This document shows positions 32,033 to 42,781 of a stretch of 64,000 bases of DNA, in pieces. The DNA comes from Mesostigma viride (Eukaryota > Streptophyta > Mesostigmatophyceae > Mesostigmatales > Mesostigmataceae). Position 1 is the first letter of the stretch. Each line of letters opens with the position of its first letter. The notes beneath the pieces were generated by a model. It ran no database searches, was not told where the DNA came from, and was given only the letters and a program-made list of their open reading frames with translations. The position numbers were made by a program, and so were the translations under genes. The stretch covers positions 106,765-170,764 of the forward strand of contig RPFO01001239.1 of the NCBI GenBank assembly GCA_009746045.1. The letters run 5' to 3'.

Positions 32033-32440
32033 ATGCAGGCAATCGATGACGCTGGTCGCGCACTCCGCCGTGGAGGCCTGGCCTTACATGGAAAGACGAT
32101 GCATGCGGCGAGGCATTTCTCCAGCCTAACTATGTCGCCACTAGCGGCCGCGCCTTTGGCTGCTTCCGCCGCCGTGCCTACGGTGAATGTTTCCGTGGCT
32201 AATGTGGACGGCTTACGAGACGGAGGGGACCACGTCGTTACCATGGCAGGGATATCAATCATCACGGACCGCCAGCCCCTGCGATTCCTCGCCAATCCTC
32301 CAGCTCCGGTTGTTCGGGTTTCAGCCCCGAAGGGCTTTTTCTGCAAACTTGACGCCCGATTTTACCTGCCCATCCCGCCTGGGGATGTCTTCGCCATGCT
32401 TACCTCTGACGACAACGACCGCGTCTTCAAGAACATTAAG
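32033..32440 (+). CDS. START/COQ10-like lipid-binding protein, exon 1
   Basis: Starts with ATG at 32033 and gives 136 codons to an AAG|GTGGGT donor. The N-terminus is rich in Arg, Ala, Ser and His with few acidic residues, as in a plastid or mitochondrial transit peptide. A second Met follows at residue 34. The core then begins: RFLANPPAPVVRV, then ARFYLPIPPGDVFAMLTSDD and RVFKNIK. These match the first strand and helix of plant START-like (polyketide cyclase / COQ10-like) proteins, whose consensus reads FLxxPPAPxV...VFKNIK. Such proteins bind hydrophobic ligands; the ligand here is unknown. The full gene has seven exons over 15.5 kb (about 525 residues). Confidence 0.85.
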
Positions 32441-33348
32441 GTGGGTCACGGCGTGCAGACCTAAGGGCCATGATCCAACAATTGTAGCTCATTATTTTTC
32501 TTTCTCTTATTCTCCGTCGCATTCTTTCTAGCTGCCATTTCCTCTGTATGTCCCTGTTTGGATCTTGAAGTCAACCATGTGTGACCTCCTTCCTGCAGAA
32601 CCTTTATTATCGTGGGGTAGATCCTGGTGGTCCTAGGAAGCCGCAAACTAAATCAGAACATCGAACGCCCTTTCTATACGCATCCTGTCGATCACAAGGT
32701 CAGCATGGCCACAAGCCCACAACAGGATCCTTTGTCAGTCTATAGTATAAAAAATAACAATCCACATATATCAATACTGCAAGTTTGGTCCGCTGCATGC
32801 CTTGTGCATCTAGCCGCCTGACGGACAGTAGGCACAGTCCCGATCATCTCAAGACGCTTTACACCTCCCCAAGAGCCATGTCATGGCCTTCAATAACGCA
32901 AGAAGTCTGGCACGTTGGCGCCGATCACTGCGAGTATTTTTCCTTTTAAAAAATTAATCTGGCCTTACCGATTGCATAGTTCTGTGGAATGCCAGCAGTT
33001 GCTGGCACCGTGGCTGAAAGCTTGGCAGCCTGGCGTCGTCTTCTGCCCATGTTACATGTATTTGATGTCCACTTCACGCTCATGTGCCTGCACCGATGGT
33101 GTATGAAATCGTAGGCCAAACGAATAGCAAACAATTGAATTCGTAGGCCTAAGCCCCTGAACCCCAGAGGAGGTTGCTTGTGAATTACAGGGCTGCGTTG
33201 GCCCCATAATCGTTGCCTTTTGTCCAACCACTATGAGGCTTCCTTGCCTGGGCATGCACCCAAGCCATCAGCCTGACTTCTGCCATACAACTTCCCCTTG
33301 CCACCTCCGTGGCATGGCACACCATCGCGGCATTGCGTGAGCGAGCAG

Positions 33349-33492
33349 GAGGTCAACTCGCGCACGGTCCTGTCGGTCAACGGCGATGAAGTGACGATGC
33401 GCCTCGTGTCGGTCGCCAGGTGGCAGTTCCTCGTGTTCTCGGGCACGTTCAGCACGGCGCTCATTGTGCAGCAGAACAAGCGGGCGCGCACG
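33349..33492 (+). CDS. START/COQ10-like protein, exon 2
   Basis: Forty-eight codons, phase 0 on both sides, between a GAGCGAGCAG acceptor and an ACG|GTGGGT donor. The peptide EVNSRTVLSVNGDEVTMRLV then SVARWQFLVFSGTF aligns without gap to the plant pattern EVxSRxVL...AxWxFLxWSGT. It joins exon 1 exactly (FKNIK-EVNSR). Confidence 0.88.
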
Positions 33493-33829
33493 GTGGGTGC
33501 ACGCTAGTGTGACCTCCGTGGGTGCCGCCCCACGGTACAGTGACCCCTGCATCTTCTCTTGCCTCTCCTCTGTCTCGCCTCTGTATTGTGTGACTAGTTT
33601 TATGTAGGTTGCTTTTGCTAGTGTTACGTATGTCAGTTTCATCTAGGTTGCGTTTGCCTAGTTTACGTTCGCTGGTTTTATGTAGGTTACTTTTGCCCGT
33701 GTCTCGTTCTTGCCGTCCTGGTTTCTGTCGCTGCCGGTCGCCTCCCCTTGATCTCCCCCAATCGCTGTGACCCGCGCGTCCTCGATCTTGCCCGGTTTCC
33801 CGGTCGCCCGGTCGCCCCACCTAACACCC

Positions 33830-36512
33830 ATTACCCTTCACCCACCACCCACCACCCAGACCCACCACCCACCACCCACCACCCACCACCCACCACCCAC
33901 CACCCACCACCACCACCACCACCACCCACCACCACCCCACCACCCACCACCCACCACCCACCACCCACCACCCACCACCCACCACCCCACCCACCACCCA
34001 CCACCCACCACCCACCACCCACCACCCACCACCCACCACCACCACCCACCACCCACCACCACCACCCACCACCCACCACCCACCACCCCCACCACCCACC
34101 ACCCACCACCCACCCCCACCACCCACCACCCACCACCACCACCCACCACCCACCACCCACCACCACCCACCACCACACCACCACCCACCACCCACCACCA
34201 CCACCCACCACCCACCACCCACCACCCACCACCCACCACCCACCACCCACCACCCACCACCCACCACCACACCACCACCCACCACCCACCACCCACCACC
34301 CACCACCCACCACCCACCACCACCACCACCCACCACGCACCACCCACCACCCACCACCCACCACCCACCACCCACCACCACCCACCACCCACCCACCACC
34401 CAGACCCACCACCCACCACCCACCACCCACCACCCACCACCCAGCACCCACCACCCACCACCACCACCCACCACCCACCACCCACCACCCACCACCCACC
34501 ACCCACCACCCACCACCCACCACCCACCACCCACCACCCACCACCCACCACCCACCACCCACCACCCACCCCCCACCCACCCACCCACCCACCCACCACA
34601 CCACCCACCACCCACCACCACCACCACCACCCACCACCCACCACCCACCACCCACCACCCACCACCCACCACCCACCACCCACCACGCACCACCCACCAC
34701 CCACCACCACCCACCACCCTTCACCCACCACCCACCACCCAGACCCACCACCCACCACCCACCACCCACCACCCACCACCCACCACCCACCACCCACCAC
34801 CCACCACCACCACCCACCACCCACCACCACCACCCACCACCCACCACCCACCACCACCACCCACCACCCACCACCCACCACCCACCACCCACCACCCACC
34901 ACCCACCACCCACCACCCACCACCCACCACCACCACCCACCACCCACCACCCACCACCCACCACCCACCACCCACCACACCCACCCACCACCACCACCCA
35001 CCACCCACCACCCACCACCCACCACCCACCACCCACCCCACACCCACCACCCACCACCCACCACCCACCACCCACCACCCACCACCCACCACCACCACCA
35101 CCCACCACCCACCACCACCACGCACCACCCACCACCCACCACCCACCACACCACCACCCACCACCCACCACCCAGACCCACCACCCACCACCACACCACC
35201 CACCACCCACCACCCACCACCCACCACCCACCACCCACCACCCACCACCCACCACCCACCCCCACCACCCACCACCCACCACCCACCACCCACCACCCAC
35301 CACCCACCACCACCACCCACCACCCCCACCACCCACCACCCACCCACCCACCCACCCACCCCACCCACCACCCACCACCCACCACCACCACCCACCACCC
35401 ACCACCCACCACCCACCACCCACACCACCACCACCACCCACCACCACACCCCACCACCCACCACCCACCACCACCACCCACCACCACCACCCACCACCCA
35501 CCACCCCCCACCACCCACCACCCACCACCCACCACCCACCACCCACCACCCACCACCCACCACCCACCACCCACCACCCACCACCCACCACCCACCACCC
35601 ACCACCCACCACCCACCACCCCACCACCACCCACCACCCACCACCCACCACCCACCACCCACCACCACCCACCACCCACCACCACCACCCACCACCCACC
35701 ACCACCACCCACCACCCACCACCACACCACCACCCCCACCACCACCACCCACCACCCACCACCCACCACCACCACCCACCACCCACCACCCACCACCCAC
35801 CACCCACCACCCACCACCACCACCCACCACCCACCACCCACCACCCACCCACCCACCACACCACCCACCACCCACCACCCACCACCCACCACCCACCACC
35901 CACCACCCACCACCCACCACCCACCACCCACCACCCACCACCCACCACCCACCACCCACCACCCACCACCCACCACCCACCACCCACCACCCACCACCCA
36001 CCACCCACCACCCACCACACCACCACACCACCCACCACCACCCCCACCACACCACCCACCACCCACCACCCACCACCCACCACCCACCACCCACCACCCA
36101 CCACCCACCACCACCACCCACCACCCACCCCACCACCACCACCACCACCCACCACCCACCACCCACCACCCACCACCCACCACACCCACCACCCACCACC
36201 CACCACCCACCACCCACCACCCACCACCCACCACCCACCACCCACCACCCACCACCCACCACCACCACACCACCCACCACCCACCACCCACCACCCACCA
36301 CCCACCACCACCCACCACCACCACCCACCACCCACCACCCACCACCCACCACCCACCACCCACCACCCACCACCCACCACCCACCACCCACCACGCACCA
36401 CCCACCACCCACCACCCACCACCCACCACCCACCACCCACCACGCACCACCACCACCCACCACCACCACCCACCACCCACCACCCACCACCCACCACCCA
36501 CCACCCACCACC
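33830..36512. repeat. CCACCCA heptamer array, 2.7 kb, in intron 2
   Basis: About 380 copies of CCACCCA, with variants CCACCA and CCACGCA, fill most of the 3.2-kb intron. All C and A on the plus strand. Very long open frames of His/Pro/Thr (plus) and Gly/Trp/Val (minus) cross it; these are frames through a 7-bp repeat, not genes. The G-rich strand (TGGGTGG)n could form G-quadruplexes. Confidence 0.97.
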
Positions 36513-36726
36513 CTGAGTATCAGGTAACAGGTGATCCTCAGCCGCCCTGCCTGGCTTACAGCTTCTGACGTACCATTTATGACCGGAACGGGTAATGGTC
36601 TGGCACATGCCGCCATCCCCTGCCCTGGCCCCCCCCCCCTTTCCACCATCCCCTGACCTGCCACCCCCCATTTTCACGATCCCCTTGGCCCCGGTCTCCC
36701 CTCTCCCCCCTTGGCCATGCACACAG

Positions 36727-36839
36727 GTCACCTTCCGACTGGACAAGCCGGGGTTCATGAAGCGGTTTGACGGCGGGTGGGTGGTCAGCGCAGTGACGCC
36801 CCGCAACCTGCAACACGTGCTGGAGGGCGGGTCCCTCAG
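36727..36839 (+). CDS. START/COQ10-like protein, exon 3
   Basis: 113 nt from a GCACACAG acceptor to a CTCAG|GTGGGT donor, entering in phase 0 and leaving with two bases of a codon. The peptide VTFRLDKPGFMKRFDGGWVV is the family's most recognisable block (K-x-GFMKRFEG-x-W-x-V). Confidence 0.9.
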
Positions 36840-37267
36840 GTGGGTCCCTGGTGAAGTGGAATACGGGCTGCCTTGTGCAGCGGTCATCCGCACGCCACAT
36901 CTTGCAGAGCGGCCATCCTCACGCCGCATGGCAGGGGAGGCGCACCGTTGCATGTGCATGATGTACCAGCAGCCCGTCCTCTGCGAGCTCATGCACGCGT
37001 CAAGGGTTGGAGGGGGGCCCTAGGCACGAAAGCGAGACAACTGTAAATGCGAGAAGGGGTCGCCCGAGCCGGGCCGCCAGGGTGAGACAGTTGCAAACTA
37101 AAACAGGGTTGCAGTTTTCTGGGAGGATTATCGAGGCTGTGATGCCCCGGTGCGTGATCTGACGGCCCTTTTATAATTTGGTGCCCTGCTTTGTGTCTTG
37201 GTACTCCTTTATAAGTACTCCCAGAGACTCCTTTTTTTTGCAAGTGTGCATGGTTTCTGCGTCTCCA

Positions 37268-39730
37268 GCTGATGTCATGGATCATTTGGCGCTGATGCAT
37301 TCTAGGAGATGTCGCGGGTCGTTTGGCGCTGATGCGTTCGAGGAGAGGTTGCGGGTCGTTTGGCGCTGATGCGTTCGAAGAGATGTCGCGGGTCGTTTGG
37401 CGCTGATGCGTTCTAGGAGATGTCGCGGGTTATTTGGCGCTGAAGCGTCCGAGGAGATGTCGCGGTTGTTTGGCGCTGAAGCCTCCGAGGAGATGTCGCG
37501 GGTTGTTTGGCGCTGATGCGTTCGAGGAGGTTTTGTGGGTCGTTTGGCGCTGATGCGTTCTAGGAGATGACGTGGGTTGTTTGGCGCTGATGCGTTCGAG
37601 GAGAGGTTGCGGGTTGTTTGGCGCTGATGCGTTCGAGGAGTTTTTGTGGGTTGTTTGGCGCTGATGCGTTCTGGGAGGTGTCGTGGGTTGTTTGGCGCTG
37701 ATGCGTTCTAGGAGATGTCGCGGGTCGTTTGGCGCTGATGCGGTCTAGGAGATGTCACGGGTTGTTTGGCGCTGATGCGTTCGAGGAGATGCCGTGGGTT
37801 GTTTGGCGCTGATGCGTTTGAGGAGGTGTCGTGGGTTGTTTGGCGCTGATGCGTTCTAGGAGATGACGTGGGTTGTTTGGCGCTGATGCGTTTGAGGAGG
37901 TTTCGTGGGTTGTTTGGCGCTGATGCGTTCCAGGAGATGTCGTTGGTCGTTTGGCGCTGATGAGTTCTAGGAGATGTCGTGGGTCGTTTGGCGCTGATGC
38001 GTTGGAGGAGGTTTTGTGGGTCGTTTGGCGCTGATGCGTTCTAGGAGTTGTCGTGGGTTGTTTGGCACTGATGCGTTCTAGCAGGTATTGTGGGTCGTTT
38101 GGCGCTGATGCGTTCCAGGAGACGTCATGGGTCGTTTGGCGCTGATGCGTTCTAGGAGTTGTCGTGGGTTGTTTGGCGCGGATGCGTTGGAGGAGGTTTT
38201 GTGGGTCGTTTGGCGCTGATGCGTTCTAGGAGTTGTCGTGGGTTGTTTGGCACTGATGCGTTGGAGGAGGTTTCGTGGGTCGTTTGGCGCTGATGCGTTC
38301 TAGGAGATGTCGCGGGTCGTTTGGCGCTGATGCGTTCCAGGAGACGTCGTGGGTCGTTTGGCGCTGATGCGTTCGAAGAGATGTCGCGGGTTGTTTGGCG
38401 CTGATGCGTTCCAGGAGACGTCGTGGGTCGTTAGGCGCTGATGCGTTCTAGGAGATGTCGCGGGTGGCTTGGCGCTGATGCGTTCTAGGAGATGTCGCGG
38501 TTGTTTGGCGCTGATGCGTTCTAGGAGATGTCGTGGGTTGTTTGGCGCTGATGAGTTCCAGGAGATGTCGCGGGTCGTTTGGCGCTGATGCGTTCTAGGA
38601 GATGTCGTGGGTTGTTTGGCGCCGATGCGTTGGAGGAGGTTTTGTGGGTCGTTTGGCGCTCATGCGTTCTAGGAGATGTCGCAGGTTGTTTGGCGATGAT
38701 GCGTTCGAGGAGATGTCGCGGTTGTTTGGCGCTGATGCGTTCGAGGAGATGTCGTGGGTCGTTTGGCACTGATGCGTTCTAGGAGATGTCGCGGGTCGCT
38801 TGGCGCTGATGCGTTCTAGGAGATGTCGCGGGTCGTTTGGCGCTGATGCGTTCTAGGAGATGTCGTGGTCGTTTGGCGCTGATGCGTTCTAGGAGATGTC
38901 GTGGGTTGTTTGGCACTGATGCGTTCTAGGAGATGTCGCGGGTTGTTTGGCGCTGAAGCGTCCGAGGAGATGTCGCGGTTGTTTGGCGCTGAAGCCTCCG
39001 AGGAGATGTCGCGGGTTGTTTGGCGCTGATGTGTTCGAGGAGGTTTTGTGGGTCGTTTGGCGCTGATGCGTTCTAGGAGATGACGTGGGTTGTTTGGCGC
39101 CGATGCGTTGGAGGAGGTTTTGTGGGTCGTTTGGCGCTGATGCGTTCGAGGAGTTTTTGTGGGTTGTTTGGCGCTGATGCGTTCTAGGAGGTGTCGTGGG
39201 TCGTTTGGCGCTGATGCGTTCTAGGAGATGTCGCGGGTCGTTTGGCGCTGATGCGGTCTAGGAGATGTCACGGGTTGTTTGGTGCTGATGCGTTCCAGGA
39301 GACGTCGTGGGTCGTTTGGCGCTGATGCGTTCTAGGAGTTGTCGTGGGTCGTTTGGCGCTGATGCGTTTGAGGAGGTTTCGTGGGTCGTTTGGCGCTGAT
39401 GCGTTCTAGGAGACGTCGCGGGTTGTTTGGCGCTGATGCGTTCTAGGAGATATCGTGGGTCGTTTGGCGCTGATGCGTTCTAGGAGATGTCGCGGGTCGC
39501 TTGGCGCTGATGCGTTCTAGGAGATGTCGTGGTCGTTTGGCGCTGATGCGTTTTAGGAGATGTCGCGGGTCGTTTGGCGCTGATGCGTTCTAGGAGATGT
39601 CGTGGGTCGTTTGGCACTGATGCGTTCTAGGAGATGTCGCGGGTCGTTTGGCGCTGATGCGTTCTAGGAGATGTCGTGGGTCGTTTGGCACTGATGCGTT
39701 CTAGCAGATTGGCTGGATCGTTTGGGAGTC
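37268..39730. repeat. 37-bp tandem array (about 66 copies) in intron 3
   Basis: The unit is TTTGGCGCTGATGCGTTCTAGGAGATGTCGCGGGTCG with frequent variants (GAGGAGGTTTTGTGGG, GGAGTTGTCGTGGG). Some groups of variants recur as blocks: 37430-37600 closely matches 38930-39100, so multi-unit segments were duplicated. Confidence 0.96.
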
Positions 39731-39822
39731 CCATGCTCGCTTTCACCGTTGCGGTGGCTGTCTGTGTATGCGCTGGCGGGGCGGGGCTGTCTGCGCATGC
39801 GGGGCATGCACGGGCCCTGCAG

Positions 39823-40124
39823 GTTCGGCAAGGGCGCTACGTTCGAGAGCCCCCCCCACGCCCCCGACACACATCCCGCGCACACGCCCATAGCGCGCGA
39901 GAGCACCAAGCCGGGCCCGGTTAAAGATCAGCAACAACTAGCCAGCATCAACCCTCTTCTGCTGATTGGGCGCAGCGACCTGCCCTTCCAGCCGCGTGAG
40001 GTGCTTGCGGGGTTGCTGCACGCCGGCATGCCCCCCGTGGCGATGGTGGTGCGGCGCGCGCGCAAGTTGCTGCGGGTGGAGCAGTCTGCGATCATCTCAG
40101 AGTCGCCTGCGGTGTTCCTGCAGG
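39823..40124 (+). CDS. START/COQ10-like protein, exon 4
   Basis: 302 nt after a GCCCTGCAG acceptor. It completes the split codon left by exon 3 (AG+G, Arg) and stays open to a CAGG|GTGAGC donor. It encodes FGKGATFESPPH followed by a Pro/His-rich insert, then KDQQQLASINPLLLIGRSDL and a helical RRARKLLRVEQSA. Plant relatives have a shorter linker here, so part is lineage-specific. Confidence 0.78.
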
Positions 40125-40642
40125 GTGAGCGCTTTGTCTACTGTACTCGCCTGTTTGTTGGGCACATTCTTGCCTGGTTGTTGGGTGCCCGCTCGCCTGT
40201 TTGTTGGGTGCCTTCTTGCCTGTGCATTGATATGCCGGTTGCCACTTGGTTGGGGTGTCAAACTGGTTGCGGCTTTGTCGGTTGCACGTGCACCCACCCT
40301 TTTGCCTGCCCACACACGCGTCCACCCCTATGGTTGTTCAGGCCGATCATCCATGTGTGTGCTTTCCACTCCCCACACTACAGCCCACTACAGCCCTCCC
40401 ACACCCCTCCCCACACCCCAGCCCACCCTGCTGGTCTCGGTTCCTATGTGCCCCGCCATTCATACCCCTTTTTTTCCCTCTTCCTTCTCCTTCTGCTTCT
40501 CGGTGGCTGCTGGTGACGTCTGCTGTGTTGCATGCCTGTTCGTGCCATTTTTTGAAGCGTAGACCACTGTGTCGTCAGCCCTACTACCCACTGTTCCACT
40601 TACCACGGGTCCAGCTCCCTGCCACACACAATTATATTGCAG

Positions 40643-40970
40643 GTGGTGAGCCTGGCCCCAGGCATGTGTCCACAGAACCTAGCCAGATAGTCGCCGAGCC
40701 GTCCTCACCGACTATGTCGCCAGCTTCCTCCGAGGCGCTGCGCCTGGCACTGCCCTCTCCCGGCACGGGGCTTGCTTTGCCCAGGGAGGAGGAAGGGTCC
40801 CCCCCCCCCCGCACGCGCACGAGCCGTCGCACGACACGGCCGAGGTGCTGGGCACTTGGGTGGAGCTGCGGCAGAGCGTACAGCCAGCCATCCCTCTCCC
40901 GCCCATGATCAGCGGCTACATGCGCAGCATCATCAGCAAGGTCACGCACGACATGATCGGCGACATGACG
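40643..40970 (+). CDS. START/COQ10-like protein, exon 5, with a homopolymer frame break
   Basis: Follows an ATATTGCAG acceptor and ends at an ACG|GTGCGT donor. The first half reads GGEPGPRHVSTEPSQIVAEP in the frame set by exon 4. The second half reads VELRQSVQPAIPLPPMISGY and IISKVTHDMIGDMT, matching the family block QPAIxPPPxISxYLRxI. The two halves are out of frame by one base, and a run of twelve C (40799-40810) lies between them. One more C would restore the frame, so this is a sequencing/assembly slip or a recent mutation. Confidence 0.8.
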
Positions 40971-41104
40971 GTGCGTGCGCATGAGTGTGCCTTTACGTGA
41001 TGTCGCAAGCGCATGTGGTTGAAGGACGTGACAGTGTGTGCATGTATGTTGAAGGACTTGATGGTGCATGCACGCGCACTCTTGCGCCAGAGCATGCAAG
41101 AGGG

Positions 41105-41410
41105 TTCCTGTCTGCCAGCCTGCCCGCCCGCCCGCCCCCCGCCCGCCCGCCCGCCCGCGCCGCCCGCCCCCGCGCCGCCCGCCCGCCCGCCCGCCGCGCC
41201 GCCCCCGCCGCCCGCCCGCCCGCCCGCCCGCCCGCCCGCCCGCCCGCCCGCCCGCCGCCCGCCCGCCCGCCCGCCCGCCCGCCCGCCCGCCCGCCTGCCG
41301 CCCGCCGCGCCGCCGCCCCCGCCGCCGCCCGCCCGCCCGCCCGCCCGCCCGCCCGCCCGCCCGCCCGCCTGCCCGCCCGCCCAGCCTGCCCGCCTGCCCG
41401 CCCGCCTGCC
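41105..41410. repeat. CCCG (GCCC) microsatellite in intron 5
   Basis: Near-pure CCCG tetramers with a few CCG/CGCG breaks over 300 bp, bordered by CCTGCC variants. Pro/Ala/Arg open frames here are artefacts. Confidence 0.95.
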
Positions 41411-41820
41411 TGCCTCCCTCCTTCCCTCCCTGCCTGCCTTCCTGCTCACTGCGCTGGTGGCCTATGGCTGGAGCCATAGGCGAGCCATAGCGTGTGGGGG
41501 GTCATGGCTGTTGTTCAGCACGTTGCCTGTGCCGTGTGCGTGTGCCATGCAGGCGGGGTGTTCTTTGCTTTGAAACGTGCACCCGTGCCTGACACATCTG
41601 ACACAGCGCTCCCAGCCGGTGCGCTCCACCCAGCCCATCGTTGCCATGTCTACTGCTAGGCCGGCACGCTGTACACCGTTCTTATACCAGGACAAAAATA
41701 CTTTCTCCATACCAGGTGAAACATTGTTCGTTCCTAGTAGCCGCAAGGTTCGTGGTTGCCCGATCAAGGCTTGAAGCGTGTGTAACAAGGAAAACTGAGT
41801 GCGGGTGGTAGGGAAGGTGT

Positions 41821-42146
41821 GGCCATGGCCATGCCACGTTGTCTTCCCCTTGGCCATGCTGCGTTGTCTTCCCCATGGCCATGCCACGGTGTCTTCCCCA
41901 TGGCCATGCCGCGTTGTCTTCCCCGTGGCCATGCCACGCTGTCTTCCCCATGGCCATGCCGCGGTGTCTTCCCCATGGCCATGCCGCGTTGTCTTCCCCT
42001 TGGCCATACCGCGTTGTCTTCCCCATGGCCATGCCGCGTTGTCTTCCCCATCCCTGGCCACGTTGTCTTCCCCATGGCCATGCCACGTTGTCTTCCCCAT
42101 GGCCATGCCGCGTTGTCTTCCCCATGGCCATGCCGCGTTGTGTTCC
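41821..42146. repeat. 25-bp tandem array (about 13 copies) in intron 5
   Basis: Unit CCATGGCCATGCCGCGTTGTCTTCC, containing the palindrome CCATGG. Open frames on both strands are artefacts of the repeat. Confidence 0.95.
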
Positions 42147-42631
42147 CAACTGATGTCATGTTCAGTGTCCTGCCCTGCACCCTTGGTTGTGCTTGCAGTC
42201 AGCGTTTCCAACGCTGTGCTCAACTTGGTTTCAGTAACGGGGTCTTGTCTTACTGTAGTATGCTTGTAGACATGGTTGAGTGTAGATCCATGAATTTTCT
42301 CTGCCCTACCGCCCCCTTTCTCCACTCCAGCTGGGCTTTGCCTAACGTATTAGATCTGTCCTATACTGACTCGGTCATTTTATATTGCTTATTAACCTGT
42401 GGGTATGCGCCCAGTTCAGGTGACCCTATGTCATCATCTCAATCTATCCACGTCGTATCCGCTCCTATCCCAGGTGGTATTTACTATTTGCTTGGCTGAA
42501 TAGTGCTTCTATGAATATGCCTATCTATGAACAAGTCCTTGGCATATTTAGTTAGCTGATCTGCCTGCACAACCGCAAGTCCTCACGTTCTGCCCGATGG
42601 CTGCGCTGGGCCATCCGGCGCACCCTGGCAG

Positions 42632-42781
42632 ATGGAGGCCAAGCGCATCCAGGAGGGGCGTCCCATCCCTGAGCCAGCAGTGACGGCCGCGGCGCCCAAC
42701 AAGGACGCGAGCTGGAGGAGCTTACAGAAAAGCACGGCTCGGAAGAGGAAGGACCGTGCGGCGGCGAAAGCAGCGCGAAGG
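42632..42781 (+). CDS. START/COQ10-like protein, exon 6
   Basis: Fifty codons in phase 0 between a CACCCTGGCAG acceptor and a CGAAGG|GTAAGG donor. It begins MEAKRIQEGRPIPEP, which continues exon 5 (DMIGDMT) as in plant relatives that end DLLAE...RI. A basic segment follows (TARKRKDRAAAKAARR). Its donor is the first unit of the 58-bp array. Confidence 0.75.

Noticed and set aside
32599-32616. A micro-exon NLYYRG between exons 1 and 2 of the START-like gene
   Set aside because: It has plausible splice sites, but exons 1 and 2 already join without gap to the family pattern (FKNIK-EVxSR), so it is not needed.
33748-36568. Open frames of more than 900 codons on the plus strand (His/Pro/Thr) and more than 1,000 on the minus strand (Gly/Trp/Val)
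   Set aside because: They are translations of a 7-bp satellite that has no stop codon in any phase; composition is purely repeat-driven and the array lies in an intron.
40632-41573. Pro/Ala/Arg- and Gly/Arg-rich open frames on both strands
   Set aside because: Artefacts of the CCCG microsatellite; only the exon ending at 40970 is supported.
41462-42499. Open frames with repeated CLPHGHAALSSPWPC or GKTTRHGHGEDN
   Set aside because: Translations of the 25-bp tandem array.
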